Shown one piece after another: positions 25,927-34,478 of a stretch of DNA of 64,000 bases. The stretch is from CAVZXS01 sp963779325 (GTDB lineage Bacteria > Bacteroidota > Bacteroidia > Chitinophagales > Chitinophagaceae): assembly GCA_963779325.1 (NCBI GenBank), contig CAVZXS010000014.1, positions 62,001-126,000 of the forward strand, given 5' to 3'. The notes beneath the pieces were generated by a model. The model had not been told where the DNA came from, did no database searches, and was given only the letters and a program-made list of their open reading frames with translations. A program made the translations under genes and the position numbers. Position 1 is the stretch's first letter, and each line of letters begins with the position of its first letter.

Positions 25927-26424
25927 TGAAACAAGTTACAACAATTGGTTGATTTTGTAATGAAGGGTTTATAATAACCCGGGGCAGACGTATTAAAATC
26001 TGAGTAGTTTAGCACACGGATGACACGGATTATACGGATTTGCACAGATCTTTTTAGTCAGATAGAATAGCAAGCTATCATAATTAATCAAAAAACTTAA
26101 CTGAGCCGGTCCGATCTATCTGATTTCAAGGAATTGTTATCCACCGCAGGCATATAAATCCATGTTTATCCGTTCAACCCATGTCATCCGTGTTCTTTTT
26201 TTATTTCAAAGAGTTTTTATCCCATTTTAATGCGTCTGCCCTGTATAATAACCATCAGCCTCTTCGATAAATGTCGAATGTTGTTATGCAGCTGAGGGGC
26301 TGCCCGACAGAAGCGGAAATCCACCGCCACCGCCGGTGATTGTCCGCAGGATGCTGTGCAGAGCGAATGGCGGGAACTGAAGTTTGAATCTATATATGAA
26401 CGATGAAAGCTCCGCAATGATTTT
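25927..26424. other. Gene-free stretch with a CACGGAT repeat
   Basis: About 500 bp without a supported gene. The left part is the inverted CACGGAT repeat (26014-26195). The right part (26200-26424) is unremarkable; the short open frames there have no protein features. Confidence 0.6.
26014..26195. repeat. Dispersed CACGGAT-type inverted repeat
   Basis: It begins with ACACGGATGACACGGATTA (26014-26032) and ends with the inverse ATGTCATCCGTGTTC (26181-26195). Inside, ACGGATT and ATCCGT units recur. From general knowledge, similar CACGGAT-rich intergenic repeats occur in many environmental bacteria; their origin is unclear. Confidence 0.65.
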
Positions 26425-27207
26425 TTATTTTATTAACAATAACCGGAGATCGGAGGAGTCGCCGTTGAACACATTGAAATCTACTTTGGACATGATGCCG
26501 TTTACACGACCTTCTTCGCTGTGCTGCCAAAACGCCCAGCTGCGGTTGATACGCGGTTGCCCCAGCCTGTAATAATGCGCCGCCCAGTAAGGGTATTTGT
26601 CAAAATCGCTTCCTAAATAATTTTTATAAAAATCTACATTGCTGTATATAATGGGTTTTACTCCGTAATAATTTTCTACTACATCTAAAAAACGCTTCAC
26701 TTCTTTTTTTACTGTAGCTACCGCGGTGCCGTTCAGTTGCTCCACATCCAACACAGGCGGTAAGTCGCCTTTTTGCAAATCTACTTCGTTTATAAAATTT
26801 TCGGCTTGCAGTTTACCGTCTTTGCTTGCAATAAAAAAATGATAGGCGCCGCGAATAACACCGGCCTGTTTCGCTTTTTTCCAATTGCGATTGAACTGCG
26901 GATCGGCATTGCCAATACCTTCGGTAGCTTTTATAAAAGCAAATCCCAATTGTATATTTTTTACTTTCATGGCTTTTACCGCATCCCAGGCAATGGTTTG
27001 CTGGTAGCGGCTTACATCTATACCGTGTATGGCGTAGTTCTCGGGAATTAAAATGCCGAATTCTTTATACCGTACAAATTTTGATTTGCGCAGCAACCAC
27101 CAATCGTAACCATAGGTAGCCGCCAGTGTAATAACAGCAAGTATAAAAAGAAATATAAATCCGTTTCTCCACTTTCTGTTCGTATTAGTTTTTCTGCGGG
27201 TTGCCAT
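26425..27207 (-). CDS. GH25-family lysozyme-like muramidase, membrane-anchored
   Basis: 260 residues with a basic N-terminus and one membrane anchor (GFIFLFILAVITLAATYGY), then a glycoside hydrolase 25 barrel. Active-site motifs are HGIDVSRYQ, FAFIKATEG, the catalytic acidic pair in PPVLDVEQ, and AHYYRLGQPRINRSWAFWQHSEEG near the C-terminus. The enzyme cleaves the MurNAc-GlcNAc linkage of peptidoglycan. A TATATTTG -7-type box lies 36 bp upstream on the minus strand (27243-27250). Confidence 0.92.
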   Translation of the reverse strand: MATRRKTNTNRKWRNGFIFLFILAVITLAATYGYDWWLLRKSKFVRYKEFGILIPENYAIHGIDVSRYQQTIAWDAVKAMKVKNIQLGFAFIKATEGIGNADPQFNRNWKKAKQAGVIRGAYHFFIASKDGKLQAENFINEVDLQKGDLPPVLDVEQLNGTAVATVKKEVKRFLDVVENYYGVKPIIYSNVDFYKNYLGSDFDKYPYWAAHYYRLGQPRINRSWAFWQHSEEGRVNGIMSKVDFNVFNGDSSDLRLLLIK

Positions 27208-27321
27208 GTGCGGTGGTAGTATTGTATAAATGTTTTGGGCTGCAAATATAGCCCGCTTAATTTTTCTAAAAAGTTAATTGAATGATTATAAACTGGAGTT
27301 GGTAAAATAGTGAACACCAAA

Positions 27322-29550
27322 TTAAGTATGAGCCGGTTTTTTCAGCCATTCTTTATAATTATAAACGGCTTTTATTTCTCCGTAAGAAAAGTTCTCGCCT
27401 AATTTTTGTTTTATAGCGGCAGAGCCCGGTTCGGTAGCTTCGTCAATGGCTTTGGAAATTGTTTCGATTTTTTGTAACGGTACAATTTCTTCGATGGCTA
27501 TTTCTCCTGTAACAATAAATTCTGATAAATGCCCTTCTATGGTAGTGACAGCCAGTCCCCGAATTTTTGCTATGTCGGGTATTTTATTTCCTTCTTTAAA
27601 TAATTGGAGACTTATATTTTTTGTTTCTCCCTTTTTTGGTTTTGCCGCTACGGCAACTTCTTCCGCGATTTCTATTACTACTTTTTTTTGCTGCTCCGCT
27701 TTGGTTAGTAAATCAGTTGTGTTCTCGCCTTTCATTAATGCTTCGGCTATTTGGCCTGCCTGAATTAATTGTTGCTGTTTGCGGACAAAAAGCAACTGAA
27801 GTTCATGCAAACTTTTTATATACTTTTTTATTCGTTGCTTTACTTTATACTCTGTAATATGTTTTTTCAGCGAATCTATTTGTTCGTCAATGCTTTTTAA
27901 AAAATATTCATTGGCGGCGGCTATTCTTTCATGCAGTTGTTTGTAGCCATCTTCTTCGGCATTGGCTATAAGCTGCAGCAATTGTTTCACGAATTTGGCC
28001 GCTACTTCATTCAGCGCAGTGTTTTTTAAAATAAACTGATGGGCCCAACTGACCGCTGCATTTTTCTCAGGTATTTGACGATGCTCATATTCTTCGTAAA
28101 ACTCTTCCAGTGTTTCGGCTATTTTTGCGGGGTCATAACTTTGCAATAATGAATTGCTGATAAAAATACGCTGCTCTTTTTGTAAAAATTCATTCAGTTC
28201 ATCTCCGTTCATTTCTTTTTCTGCAAAACGAAGCACCCTTTCATCGGTGCTTATACAATGCGGCTGTATACGACTGTAGAGAATTAAACCGTCGAGAGAG
28301 GTTAGCCGGCTGAGTGCTACGTATACCTGCCCGGGTGCGAAGGATTCGCCGGCATCAATAATAGCTTTCTCAAATGTGAGACCCTGACTTTTATGTATGG
28401 TAATGGCCCAGGCTAAGCGAACGGGGTATTGTTTGAAACTGCCCAGTTCTTCTTCATCAATAAAGTCTTTTTCTTTATCGTACGTGTATCGAATATTTTT
28501 CCAGGTTTCCTTTTCCAGTTCCAATTCATCTTCTTCGCCGGGAAATGAAACAATAATTTTTTCGGCGAACAGTTTTTTTACTTTCCCGATTTTTCCGTTG
28601 TAGTATTTTCTTGCTTCGCCCTTATCATTTTTTATAAACATGATTTGAGCGCCTTCTTTCAGCAGCAAAATCAAATCGGCGGGTAATGCTTTCTCCGAAA
28701 ATTCGCCGGTTACTTCGCCTTTGAATTCGAAAGCTTTTCGAGGCAGTTTATTTAATTTATTTTGATTGATTGCATCGGCTTTTGCATTATGCGTAGTAAG
28801 TGTTATAAAATTTTCTTCATCTGCCGGTTCGTAACCCGGCCTGTAATGAGTGTGGAGCTGCTGCAAATCTTCATGCGAAGCATTATTGTTCCGGATGTTA
28901 TTAAGTATATTGATAAAGCCCGTTTCACTTTGGCGGTATATTTTTTTCAGTTCAATCAGCAGCGGTTGCGATTGTTGTATAACCTGCGCATCGAAAAAGA
29001 AAGGGCTGTTGTAGTAGGGACTCAATAACTGCCACTCATCGTTTTTTACTACGGGCGGCAGTTGAAATAAATCGCCAATATATAATACTTGCACACCGCC
29101 AAAGGGCTGCAATGGTTGACGACGAAAGTGACGAAGTATAATGTCTACGGCATCCAGCATATCGGCACGCACCATACTCACTTCATCAATGACCAGTAAT
29201 TCCAGTTCACGAAGCAGTTCACGTTTTTCACTGTTGAATCGTATGTTTTTAAATAAAGAATGTTGATCAGTTACATTGCCGCCGTTATTCCACCCCGCTT
29301 GCCGTGCAGGTATAAAGGGTCCGAAGGGTAATTGAAAAAACGAGTGCATGGTAACGCCGCCGGCATTAATAGCCGCTACACCCGTGGGAGCTACTACGGC
29401 GATTTTTTTAAAACTGTTTTCTTTTATGTATTTGAGAAAAGTTGTTTTGCCCGTACCGGCCTTGCCCGTCAAAAAAATATGCCGGCCGGTTTGATTTACA
29501 AACCGTACGGCTAATTGAAATAAATGATTGGACTCATCGTGTAAAGTCAT
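27322..29550 (-). CDS. Pif1/RecD-like DNA helicase with C-terminal HTH domain
   Basis: 742 residues. The SF1B helicase core has Walker A FLTGKAGTGKTTFLK, GVTMHSFFQLPFG, Walker B LLVIDEVSMVRADMLD and the C-terminal motif AWAITIHKSQGLTFE followed by YVALSRLTSLDGL. Residues about 640-740 carry a RecQ-type helix-turn-helix domain (LFKEGNKIPDIAKIRGLAVTTIEGHL). This architecture is common in Bacteroidota; a 5'-3' helicase role in genome maintenance is expected. Gene-like spacing and no truncation. Confidence 0.9.
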   Translation of the reverse strand: MTLHDESNHLFQLAVRFVNQTGRHIFLTGKAGTGKTTFLKYIKENSFKKIAVVAPTGVAAINAGGVTMHSFFQLPFGPFIPARQAGWNNGGNVTDQHSLFKNIRFNSEKRELLRELELLVIDEVSMVRADMLDAVDIILRHFRRQPLQPFGGVQVLYIGDLFQLPPVVKNDEWQLLSPYYNSPFFFDAQVIQQSQPLLIELKKIYRQSETGFINILNNIRNNNASHEDLQQLHTHYRPGYEPADEENFITLTTHNAKADAINQNKLNKLPRKAFEFKGEVTGEFSEKALPADLILLLKEGAQIMFIKNDKGEARKYYNGKIGKVKKLFAEKIIVSFPGEEDELELEKETWKNIRYTYDKEKDFIDEEELGSFKQYPVRLAWAITIHKSQGLTFEKAIIDAGESFAPGQVYVALSRLTSLDGLILYSRIQPHCISTDERVLRFAEKEMNGDELNEFLQKEQRIFISNSLLQSYDPAKIAETLEEFYEEYEHRQIPEKNAAVSWAHQFILKNTALNEVAAKFVKQLLQLIANAEEDGYKQLHERIAAANEYFLKSIDEQIDSLKKHITEYKVKQRIKKYIKSLHELQLLFVRKQQQLIQAGQIAEALMKGENTTDLLTKAEQQKKVVIEIAEEVAVAAKPKKGETKNISLQLFKEGNKIPDIAKIRGLAVTTIEGHLSEFIVTGEIAIEEIVPLQKIETISKAIDEATEPGSAAIKQKLGENFSYGEIKAVYNYKEWLKKPAHT

Positions 29551-29651
29551 GCCGGAAAGTTACTGATTAACGCGAAAGAAGCGGTAGTGACCTGAAAATA
29601 TTTTTTAAAGATTGAATTGCGGCGATTTTCAGTAATGAGAGCGATGATAAA

Positions 29652-30243
29652 TTATTTTGAATCGGTCCATTTTTTATACACCGGCTGTTGTGCAGGACGA
29701 TCAGGATCTATTTCTCTCAACGGTTCGCAGGCGGCCCAATTGTCAAACATTTCTTTCGGTAACTGCTGGTACAATTTCGTGCCTTCTGTTTTCCATTGTA
29801 TCATTTCATCGCTTACTTCTTTTATTTTTTTTGCTGGATTGCCTGCTATCAAACTCCTTGACTCAAATATTTCATTCGCTTTTATAAAACTTAAAGCGCC
29901 GACTATACATTCATCGCCCAGTACAACATTATCCATTATCACGGCATTCATACCTACCAAACAATTTTTACCAATAATTGCACCGTGTATTACTGCACCA
30001 TGCCCGATATGCGCACCTTCTTTTAATAAAACTGTTACGCCCGGGAAACATATGTATGGTACAATTCTCCTGCACATTGCATCCGTCTTCAATAATAATT
30101 TGCCCCCAGTCGCCGCGCAGCGCCGCACCCGGGCCTATGTAACAATCTTTGCCAATGATTACATTGCCGGTAACTGCAGCCTGCGGATGAATGAAGGAGG
30201 ATTCATGTATTACAGGGATGTGGTTGTTGAATTTGTAAATCAT
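29652..30243 (-). CDS. paaY: Gamma-carbonic-anhydrase-like protein (PaaY type), frameshifted
   Basis: Two overlapping frames (29968-30243 and 29652-30128) join to about 196 residues if one base is removed near 30050, in the TTTCCCGGG stretch: ENCTIHMFPG in one frame continues as VTVLLKEGAHIGHG in the other. The left-handed beta-helix hexapeptides (IIGKDCYIGPGAALRGD) and zinc ligands in IHMFPG and HIGHGAVIHG are those of gamma carbonic anhydrases; the long C-terminus (KWTDSK end) fits PaaY, a thioesterase that rescues CoA in phenylacetate catabolism. It is next to paaI and paaG homologues. Conservation on both sides suggests a sequencing error. Confidence 0.8.
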
Positions 30244-30245
30244 AG

Positions 30246-30285
30246 CCGCTTTTTTACTCCCCTTTAGGGGACGGGGGTATTAAAT
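30246..30285. repeat. GC palindrome forming the end of paaI
   Basis: ACTCCCCTTTAGGGGACGGGGG is a member of the CCCC/GGGG palindrome family. Read on the minus strand it encodes the paaI terminal residues KNLIPPSPKGE and the stop codon. Confidence 0.75.
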
Positions 30286-30685
30286 TTTTGTCAGTACGGA
30301 AACATGTTCCTTTAAACAGCGCTACTATATGTTCCTTTTGATTGGTGATAGTGATATGATACAATCCCGTACTTCGGCCGTTGTGCAGTTCTTTTGCTTC
30401 GGCGGTTAATACATCGTCTACATGTACAGGCTTAATGAAGTTGATGGAAGTATCCAATGCGACAGATAATACATTGCGATTGTTACAAGCGAATGCGAAG
30501 GCGCTGTCGGCCAACGAAAAAGGAATACCGCCATGCACAATACCCAAACCGTTAATCATTTCTTTGCGGACCGTCATTTTAATTTTACTGTATCCTTCTT
30601 TTATGTCCATCACTTCAATACCCAGCCACTGACTGAAGAGATCGTCCTGCATCATGTGGTGAACAACCTGCTGCGGTGTATGCAT
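30254..30685 (-). CDS. paaI: Hotdog-fold acyl-CoA thioesterase, PaaI-like
   Basis: 143 residues. The hotdog active-site helix is preceded by NGLGIVHGGIPFSLADSAFAFAC, the PaaI signature; DTSINFIKPVHVDD follows. The enzyme hydrolyses stalled hydroxyphenylacetyl-CoA intermediates in phenylacetate catabolism. The last eleven residues (KNLIPPSPKGE) are encoded by an inserted palindromic repeat and are not expected in the family. It lies between the paaG-like and paaY-like genes in one orientation. Confidence 0.88.
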   Translation of the reverse strand: MHTPQQVVHHMMQDDLFSQWLGIEVMDIKEGYSKIKMTVRKEMINGLGIVHGGIPFSLADSAFAFACNNRNVLSVALDTSINFIKPVHVDDVLTAEAKELHNGRSTGLYHITITNQKEHIVALFKGTCFRTDKNLIPPSPKGE

Positions 30686-30711
30686 AATAATTATTAATTA
30701 ATAATGATTAA

Positions 30712-31485
30712 TTATTGGCCCTTAAAATTCGGCAATCTCTTTTCCAAAAACGCTTCTACGCCTTCTTTATAATCTGCGGTAGCTGCCGCTCTTTGCTGCA
30801 TTACATCTTCATCCTGCAATTGCTCTTCGAAGGCTGTAACAAAAGACATATTCAATAATTGCTTGGTATAGGCTAAGCCCTTTGTAGGCATTTGCGAGAG
30901 GGTAGCAGCTATCTTCATACTTTCCTCTGCAAAACTTTCATTTCTTAAAACTTTATAAATCATTCCCATTTTTTCTGCATCCGCGGCACTTACTTTTTCG
31001 CCCAGCATCATTAATGCGCTTGCTTTTTGCCATCCTATTAATCTTGGTAACGTATGCGTGCCGCCGCTATCGGGTATCAATCCTATTTTACTGAAAGCTT
31101 GTATAAAAGATGCCGATTCTGCAGCAACAACTACATCGCAACACAATGCGATATTGGCGCCGGCACCGGCAGCTACACCGTTAACGGCGGCTACAACAGG
31201 TTTTTCTAATTTTCTTATTTGAAAAACAATCGGGTTGTAATGTTCAGATAAAATTCTTTTCATGCCGGGTCCGTTAGGGTCTGTTACTTCGGCCAAGTCT
31301 TGCCCCGCACTAAATGCTTTACCCGCGCCGGTAATGTACACACACCTGACATAAGCATTTTTACATTCTTCTAATTTCTCCTGCATCAGCAAAGCCATTT
31401 CACGATTAAATGAATTGAGTTTGTCGGGACGATTGAGTGTAATACAAGCGATGGAGTTTTTTATTTCGAATAAAACAGAAGACAT
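30712..31485 (-). CDS. paaG: Enoyl-CoA hydratase/isomerase, PaaG-like
   Basis: 257 residues of the crotonase family. Oxyanion-hole segments are SAGQDLAEV and GVAAGAGANIALCCD; IGLIPDSGGTHTLPRLIG has Asp in the catalytic region, as in PaaG, which isomerises the ring 1,2-epoxide to the oxepin. The 5' end of a run paaG-paaI-paaY on the minus strand, 26 bp upstream of paaI. PaaF or another crotonase remains possible; the neighbours favour PaaG. Confidence 0.85.
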   Translation of the reverse strand: MSSVLFEIKNSIACITLNRPDKLNSFNREMALLMQEKLEECKNAYVRCVYITGAGKAFSAGQDLAEVTDPNGPGMKRILSEHYNPIVFQIRKLEKPVVAAVNGVAAGAGANIALCCDVVVAAESASFIQAFSKIGLIPDSGGTHTLPRLIGWQKASALMMLGEKVSAADAEKMGMIYKVLRNESFAEESMKIAATLSQMPTKGLAYTKQLLNMSFVTAFEEQLQDEDVMQQRAAATADYKEGVEAFLEKRLPNFKGQ

Positions 31486-31512
31486 ACATTTATTTTTTTT
31501 GCAAGAAATTAT

Positions 31513-32154
31513 TTATACTTCAAAACTTTTTACTTCTATATTTTTCAAGAGGAAATTATTTACAGCATCATAATTTCTGTCTGGCGAGCTGATGCGGTAT
31601 AAATAAACGGCATCGTTTTCTTCCTTCACCGTTTTCATACAACGGAAAGTCATATCGTTTGATAAAAAGAAAGATTCAAATTCTTCTTTAAAATTATTGC
31701 CCGATCCCGCTGTTTTAATCCTGTAATCTTTTACCCGGTGTAACTTGTTGATGAAACGTTGCACAGGCTCTAAAACAAATAATGTTATTACAACCATTAT
31801 CGATACTACAATGGCCAACGGATAATTGTGGTAACCGATTGCCATGCCCAGGGCAGCAGTTATCCAGATGAGTGCTGCCGTGGTAAGCCCGTTCACCGTA
31901 ATGCCTTCTTTAAAAATAACACCGGCGCCGATAAAACCGATACCCGTTACAATGTTACTCGCTATCCTGTCGGGGCTGGTGCCGTTGCTTTCTTTTGAAA
32001 GAATAGTGTACAAACAGGATCCTACACAAATTAATATCATCGTCCTGAAACCGGCGGGTTTACTGCGGAATTCCCTTTCAAGACCAATGATAGCGCCGAT
32101 GATGAATGCCGCGGATACCTGTGCGGCTTCTTCGAAGTAAATAGTAAAGTCCAT
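31513..32154 (-). CDS. MgtC/SapB-family membrane protein
   Basis: 213 residues with about five membrane helices in the N-terminal two thirds and a soluble C-terminal domain. Motifs are AAFIIGAIIGLEREFRSKPAGFRT and NIVTGIGFIGAGVIFKEG, both diagnostic of MgtC/SapB. The family is linked to Mg2+ limitation and to regulation of ATP synthase in some bacteria; no such link is visible here. It is read toward the paaG gene with a 27-bp gap but is not an obvious pathway member. Confidence 0.9.
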   Translation of the reverse strand: MDFTIYFEEAAQVSAAFIIGAIIGLEREFRSKPAGFRTMILICVGSCLYTILSKESNGTSPDRIASNIVTGIGFIGAGVIFKEGITVNGLTTAALIWITAALGMAIGYHNYPLAIVVSIMVVITLFVLEPVQRFINKLHRVKDYRIKTAGSGNNFKEEFESFFLSNDMTFRCMKTVKEENDAVYLYRISSPDRNYDAVNNFLLKNIEVKSFEV

Positions 32155-32312
32155 AAATTAAATTTAGGTAATCTTTATTTATGCGGCATAAGTTTTTTAG
32201 TATAAACAATTTTTCCTTAGGTTGTATTTCGCTTTTGTTTTCCCGGTTTCATTTTAAACCTACGGTCAATGAGCGGGCGTCATGTTGTTATCGGTGGTTC
32301 AGGAAAACAGCA

Positions 32313-32410
32313 GGTCAGCGAAATGTGTTTTTTCACACCTGCATTTCGCTAACCTTCTTTTTTAAGTCAGCGAAATCTACTATTTTTATACCACATTTCG
32401 CTGACTTAAA
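32313..32410. repeat. Two palindromes (TCAGCGAAAT) before the DUF234 ATPase
   Basis: Hairpin 1 (32313-32354) pairs GGTCAGCGAAATG with CATTTCGCTAACC. Hairpin 2 (32361-32410) pairs TTTAAGTCAGCGAAAT perfectly with ATTTCGCTGACTTAAA over 16 bp. The second ends ten bases before the GTG start of the ATPase gene. Confidence 0.9.
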
Positions 32411-32419
32411 TTTTACACT

Positions 32420-33772
32420 GTGATCGGAAGGACTGAAGAAATACAAATATTAAACAACTTATTGCAATCGGGAGAACCTGAACTGGTAAGCGTTTTGGGT
32501 CGCCGTCGTGTGGGCAAAACTTTTTTAATAAGAGAAACTTTCAGAGAAAATATAGTATTTGAATTTGTGGGTATACAAAATGGCAGTATGCAGGAACAGC
32601 TTAACGGGTTTACTTTTTCTTTGCAACAAACTTTTGGTAAAAACGCCGCACCCAATATAATTACGAACTGGTTACAGGCATTTCAAATTTTAATAGAGCA
32701 ACTTACCTCAAATAGCAGTAAGAAAAAGCAAGTGGTTTTTATAGATGAATTACCATGGATAGCAGGTATAAAACCTGATTTCCTGAAAGCTTTTGGTTTT
32801 TTTTGGAACAGCTGGGCAAGTAAAAAAAATAACATTGTAGTGGTTATTTGCGGTTCGGCCGCATCTTGGATGATAAAGCAAGTTATAAACAATAAAGGCG
32901 GCCTGCACAACCGTGTTACAAGACAAATATACTTGCAACCTTTTACCTGTAACGAAACAAAACAATACTTGTTGCAAAGGGGCTTGAAATTTAGCGATGA
33001 ACAAATAACAGAATTGTATATGACCTTTGGCGGCATTCCCTATTACCTGAAACAAATAGATAAGGGTAATAGCGTAGCACAAGTCGTGAATAAACTTTGC
33101 TTTGAGGAAAAATCACCGTTAAAAAATGAGTTTATTAATTTATACGCCGCTTTATTTGCAAACCCTGCTAACTATATAGCCGTTATAAAGGCTTGTTATA
33201 CTAAATGGAAAGGGGTAAGTCATAAGGAGATTGTACAGTTGAGCGGTATAGCAAGCGGCGGCACACTTACAAAAATTTTGGAAGATTTGGAAATTTCCGG
33301 TTTCATAACAGGCTCATCACCTTTTAGCAATATAAAAAAGGAAAGACTGTACAGGCTTTCAGATGAGTTTTCCTTGTTTTACCTAAAGTTTGTGGACGGC
33401 AAAAAGAATACTAATTGGAATTTAATAAGCAAAACTCAGCCTTTTAAACTGTGGCTGGGTTATGCATTCGAAAATTTTTGTTTTAAGCATATTGATAAAG
33501 TAAAACAGAAACTTGGCATTGCCGGCATAGTTACACAACAGTATTCGTACAATATAAAAAATACGGCAAAAAACAACGGCGGGCAAATAGATTTAATAAT
33601 AGACAGAAACGATCAATGTATAAACCTCTGCGAAATAAAATACCATGAAAAGCCTTTTGTAATAAACGCACAATACTCGGCATTGCTGGCGCAAAGGGTG
33701 CAAAATTTTAAATGGGAAACAGGAACAAAGAAAACGATATTTATCACTTTTATTTCAAAAGCAGGCGTGTAA
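32420..33772 (+). CDS. AAA-type ATPase with C-terminal DUF234 (PD-(D/E)XK-like) domain
   Basis: 450 residues from a GTG start at 32420 (MIGRTEEIQIL). Walker A is LGRRRVGKTFLI, Walker B VVFIDELPWI, followed by the ICGSAASWM sensor segment; a winged-helix part lies near VQLSGIASGGTLTKIL. The C-terminal DUF234 part holds GGQIDLIIDRND and INLCEIKYHEK, matching the D...ExK nuclease pattern. The role of this abundant family is not established. The gene is framed by three copies of one palindrome (two before, one after), separating the paa operon from the paaG-I-Y cluster; it may be a late arrival. Confidence 0.85.
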   Translation: MIGRTEEIQILNNLLQSGEPELVSVLGRRRVGKTFLIRETFRENIVFEFVGIQNGSMQEQLNGFTFSLQQTFGKNAAPNIITNWLQAFQILIEQLTSNSSKKKQVVFIDELPWIAGIKPDFLKAFGFFWNSWASKKNNIVVVICGSAASWMIKQVINNKGGLHNRVTRQIYLQPFTCNETKQYLLQRGLKFSDEQITELYMTFGGIPYYLKQIDKGNSVAQVVNKLCFEEKSPLKNEFINLYAALFANPANYIAVIKACYTKWKGVSHKEIVQLSGIASGGTLTKILEDLEISGFITGSSPFSNIKKERLYRLSDEFSLFYLKFVDGKKNTNWNLISKTQPFKLWLGYAFENFCFKHIDKVKQKLGIAGIVTQQYSYNIKNTAKNNGGQIDLIIDRNDQCINLCEIKYHEKPFVINAQYSALLAQRVQNFKWETGTKKTIFITFISKAGV

Positions 33773-33843
33773 AAAGTACAGGGCATTTAATTGACAATGA
33801 AATATTATTGAAAGATTTTTATGCATAATAACCGGTTATGCGC

Positions 33844-33888
33844 AGCGAAATGTGCCTTTTTATACCCGCATTTCGCTGACTTAAAAAA
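33844..33888. repeat. Third TCAGCGAAAT palindrome, after the DUF234 ATPase
   Basis: AGCGAAATG...CATTTCGCT, with the loop TTTTTATACC and flank GACTTAA shared with hairpin 2 at 32361-32410. It lies 72 bp after the ATPase stop and just beyond the end of paaD. Confidence 0.85.
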
Positions 33889-33934
33889 ATTGCAAGAGTA
33901 ATGCAGCAATAAAAAGCAGTATTATGAAATTGCT

Positions 33935-34454
33935 TTAGTGACATTTAAAATAATCAAATGGCTCTTCGCAATCATTGCATTGGTAAAGCGCTTTGCAGGC
34001 GGTGCTGCCGAATTCACTAATCAATTTTGTGTTGGTAGAATTGCATTGCGGGCATTCAACGCCGTCTTTCGGAATTGTAAATTTTTTTATCGGGTGATGC
34101 TATACCGTATTCTTTTAGTTTTCTTTTTCCTTCTTCGCTCATCCATTCGGTAGTCCAGGCGGGTGAAAGAACAGGAGTGACTTTAATATTTTTATATCCA
34201 TGCTCAAGTAACTTCATTTTTATATCCATTGTAATCATGTCCATGGCGGGGCAGCCGGTATAGGTGGGGGTGATGAAGACGGCCCCCTCTAAATCTCCCC
34301 CCAAGGGGGAGACTTGAAGACGCACATCTCTTACAATGCCCAAATCAATTATTGTGAGAACAGGTATTTCAGGATCAACTACTGTTTCCAGTATCTGCCA
34401 TATTTTTTTTTCTTCTGACGATGACGATTTAATATTTTGAATAGTTGAGTTCAT
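33935..34454 (-). CDS. paaD: Phenylacetyl-CoA epoxidase assembly protein PaaD, frameshifted
   Basis: The main frame (34056-34454) holds the DUF59/MIP18 domain: VVDPEIPVLTIIDLGIVRDV and TPTYTGCPAMDM. After DKK the frame is lost in an A7 run at about 34085-34091; with six As it continues as FTIPKDGVECPQC...CKALYQCNDCEEPFDYFKCH, the expected zinc-ribbon end with a CxxC and further Cys/His ligands. The repaired length is 172 residues. A palindromic repeat (34282-34316) inserts LQVSPLGGDLEGA between RDVR and the ITPTYTG motif, so the conserved strand loop is lengthened. PaaD supports Fe maturation of the PaaA oxygenase. Confidence 0.88.
34282..34316. repeat. In-frame palindrome inside paaD
   Basis: Flank GGGGGC...; stem TCTCCCCC/GGGGGAGA with an AA-centred loop. 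The minus-strand reading gives VSPLGGDLEGA within PaaD. The same sequence family occurs in paaC, paaB and paaA. Confidence 0.9.
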
Positions 34455-34478
34455 TTAAAGCCCTTTAGGAGTCGTGGT

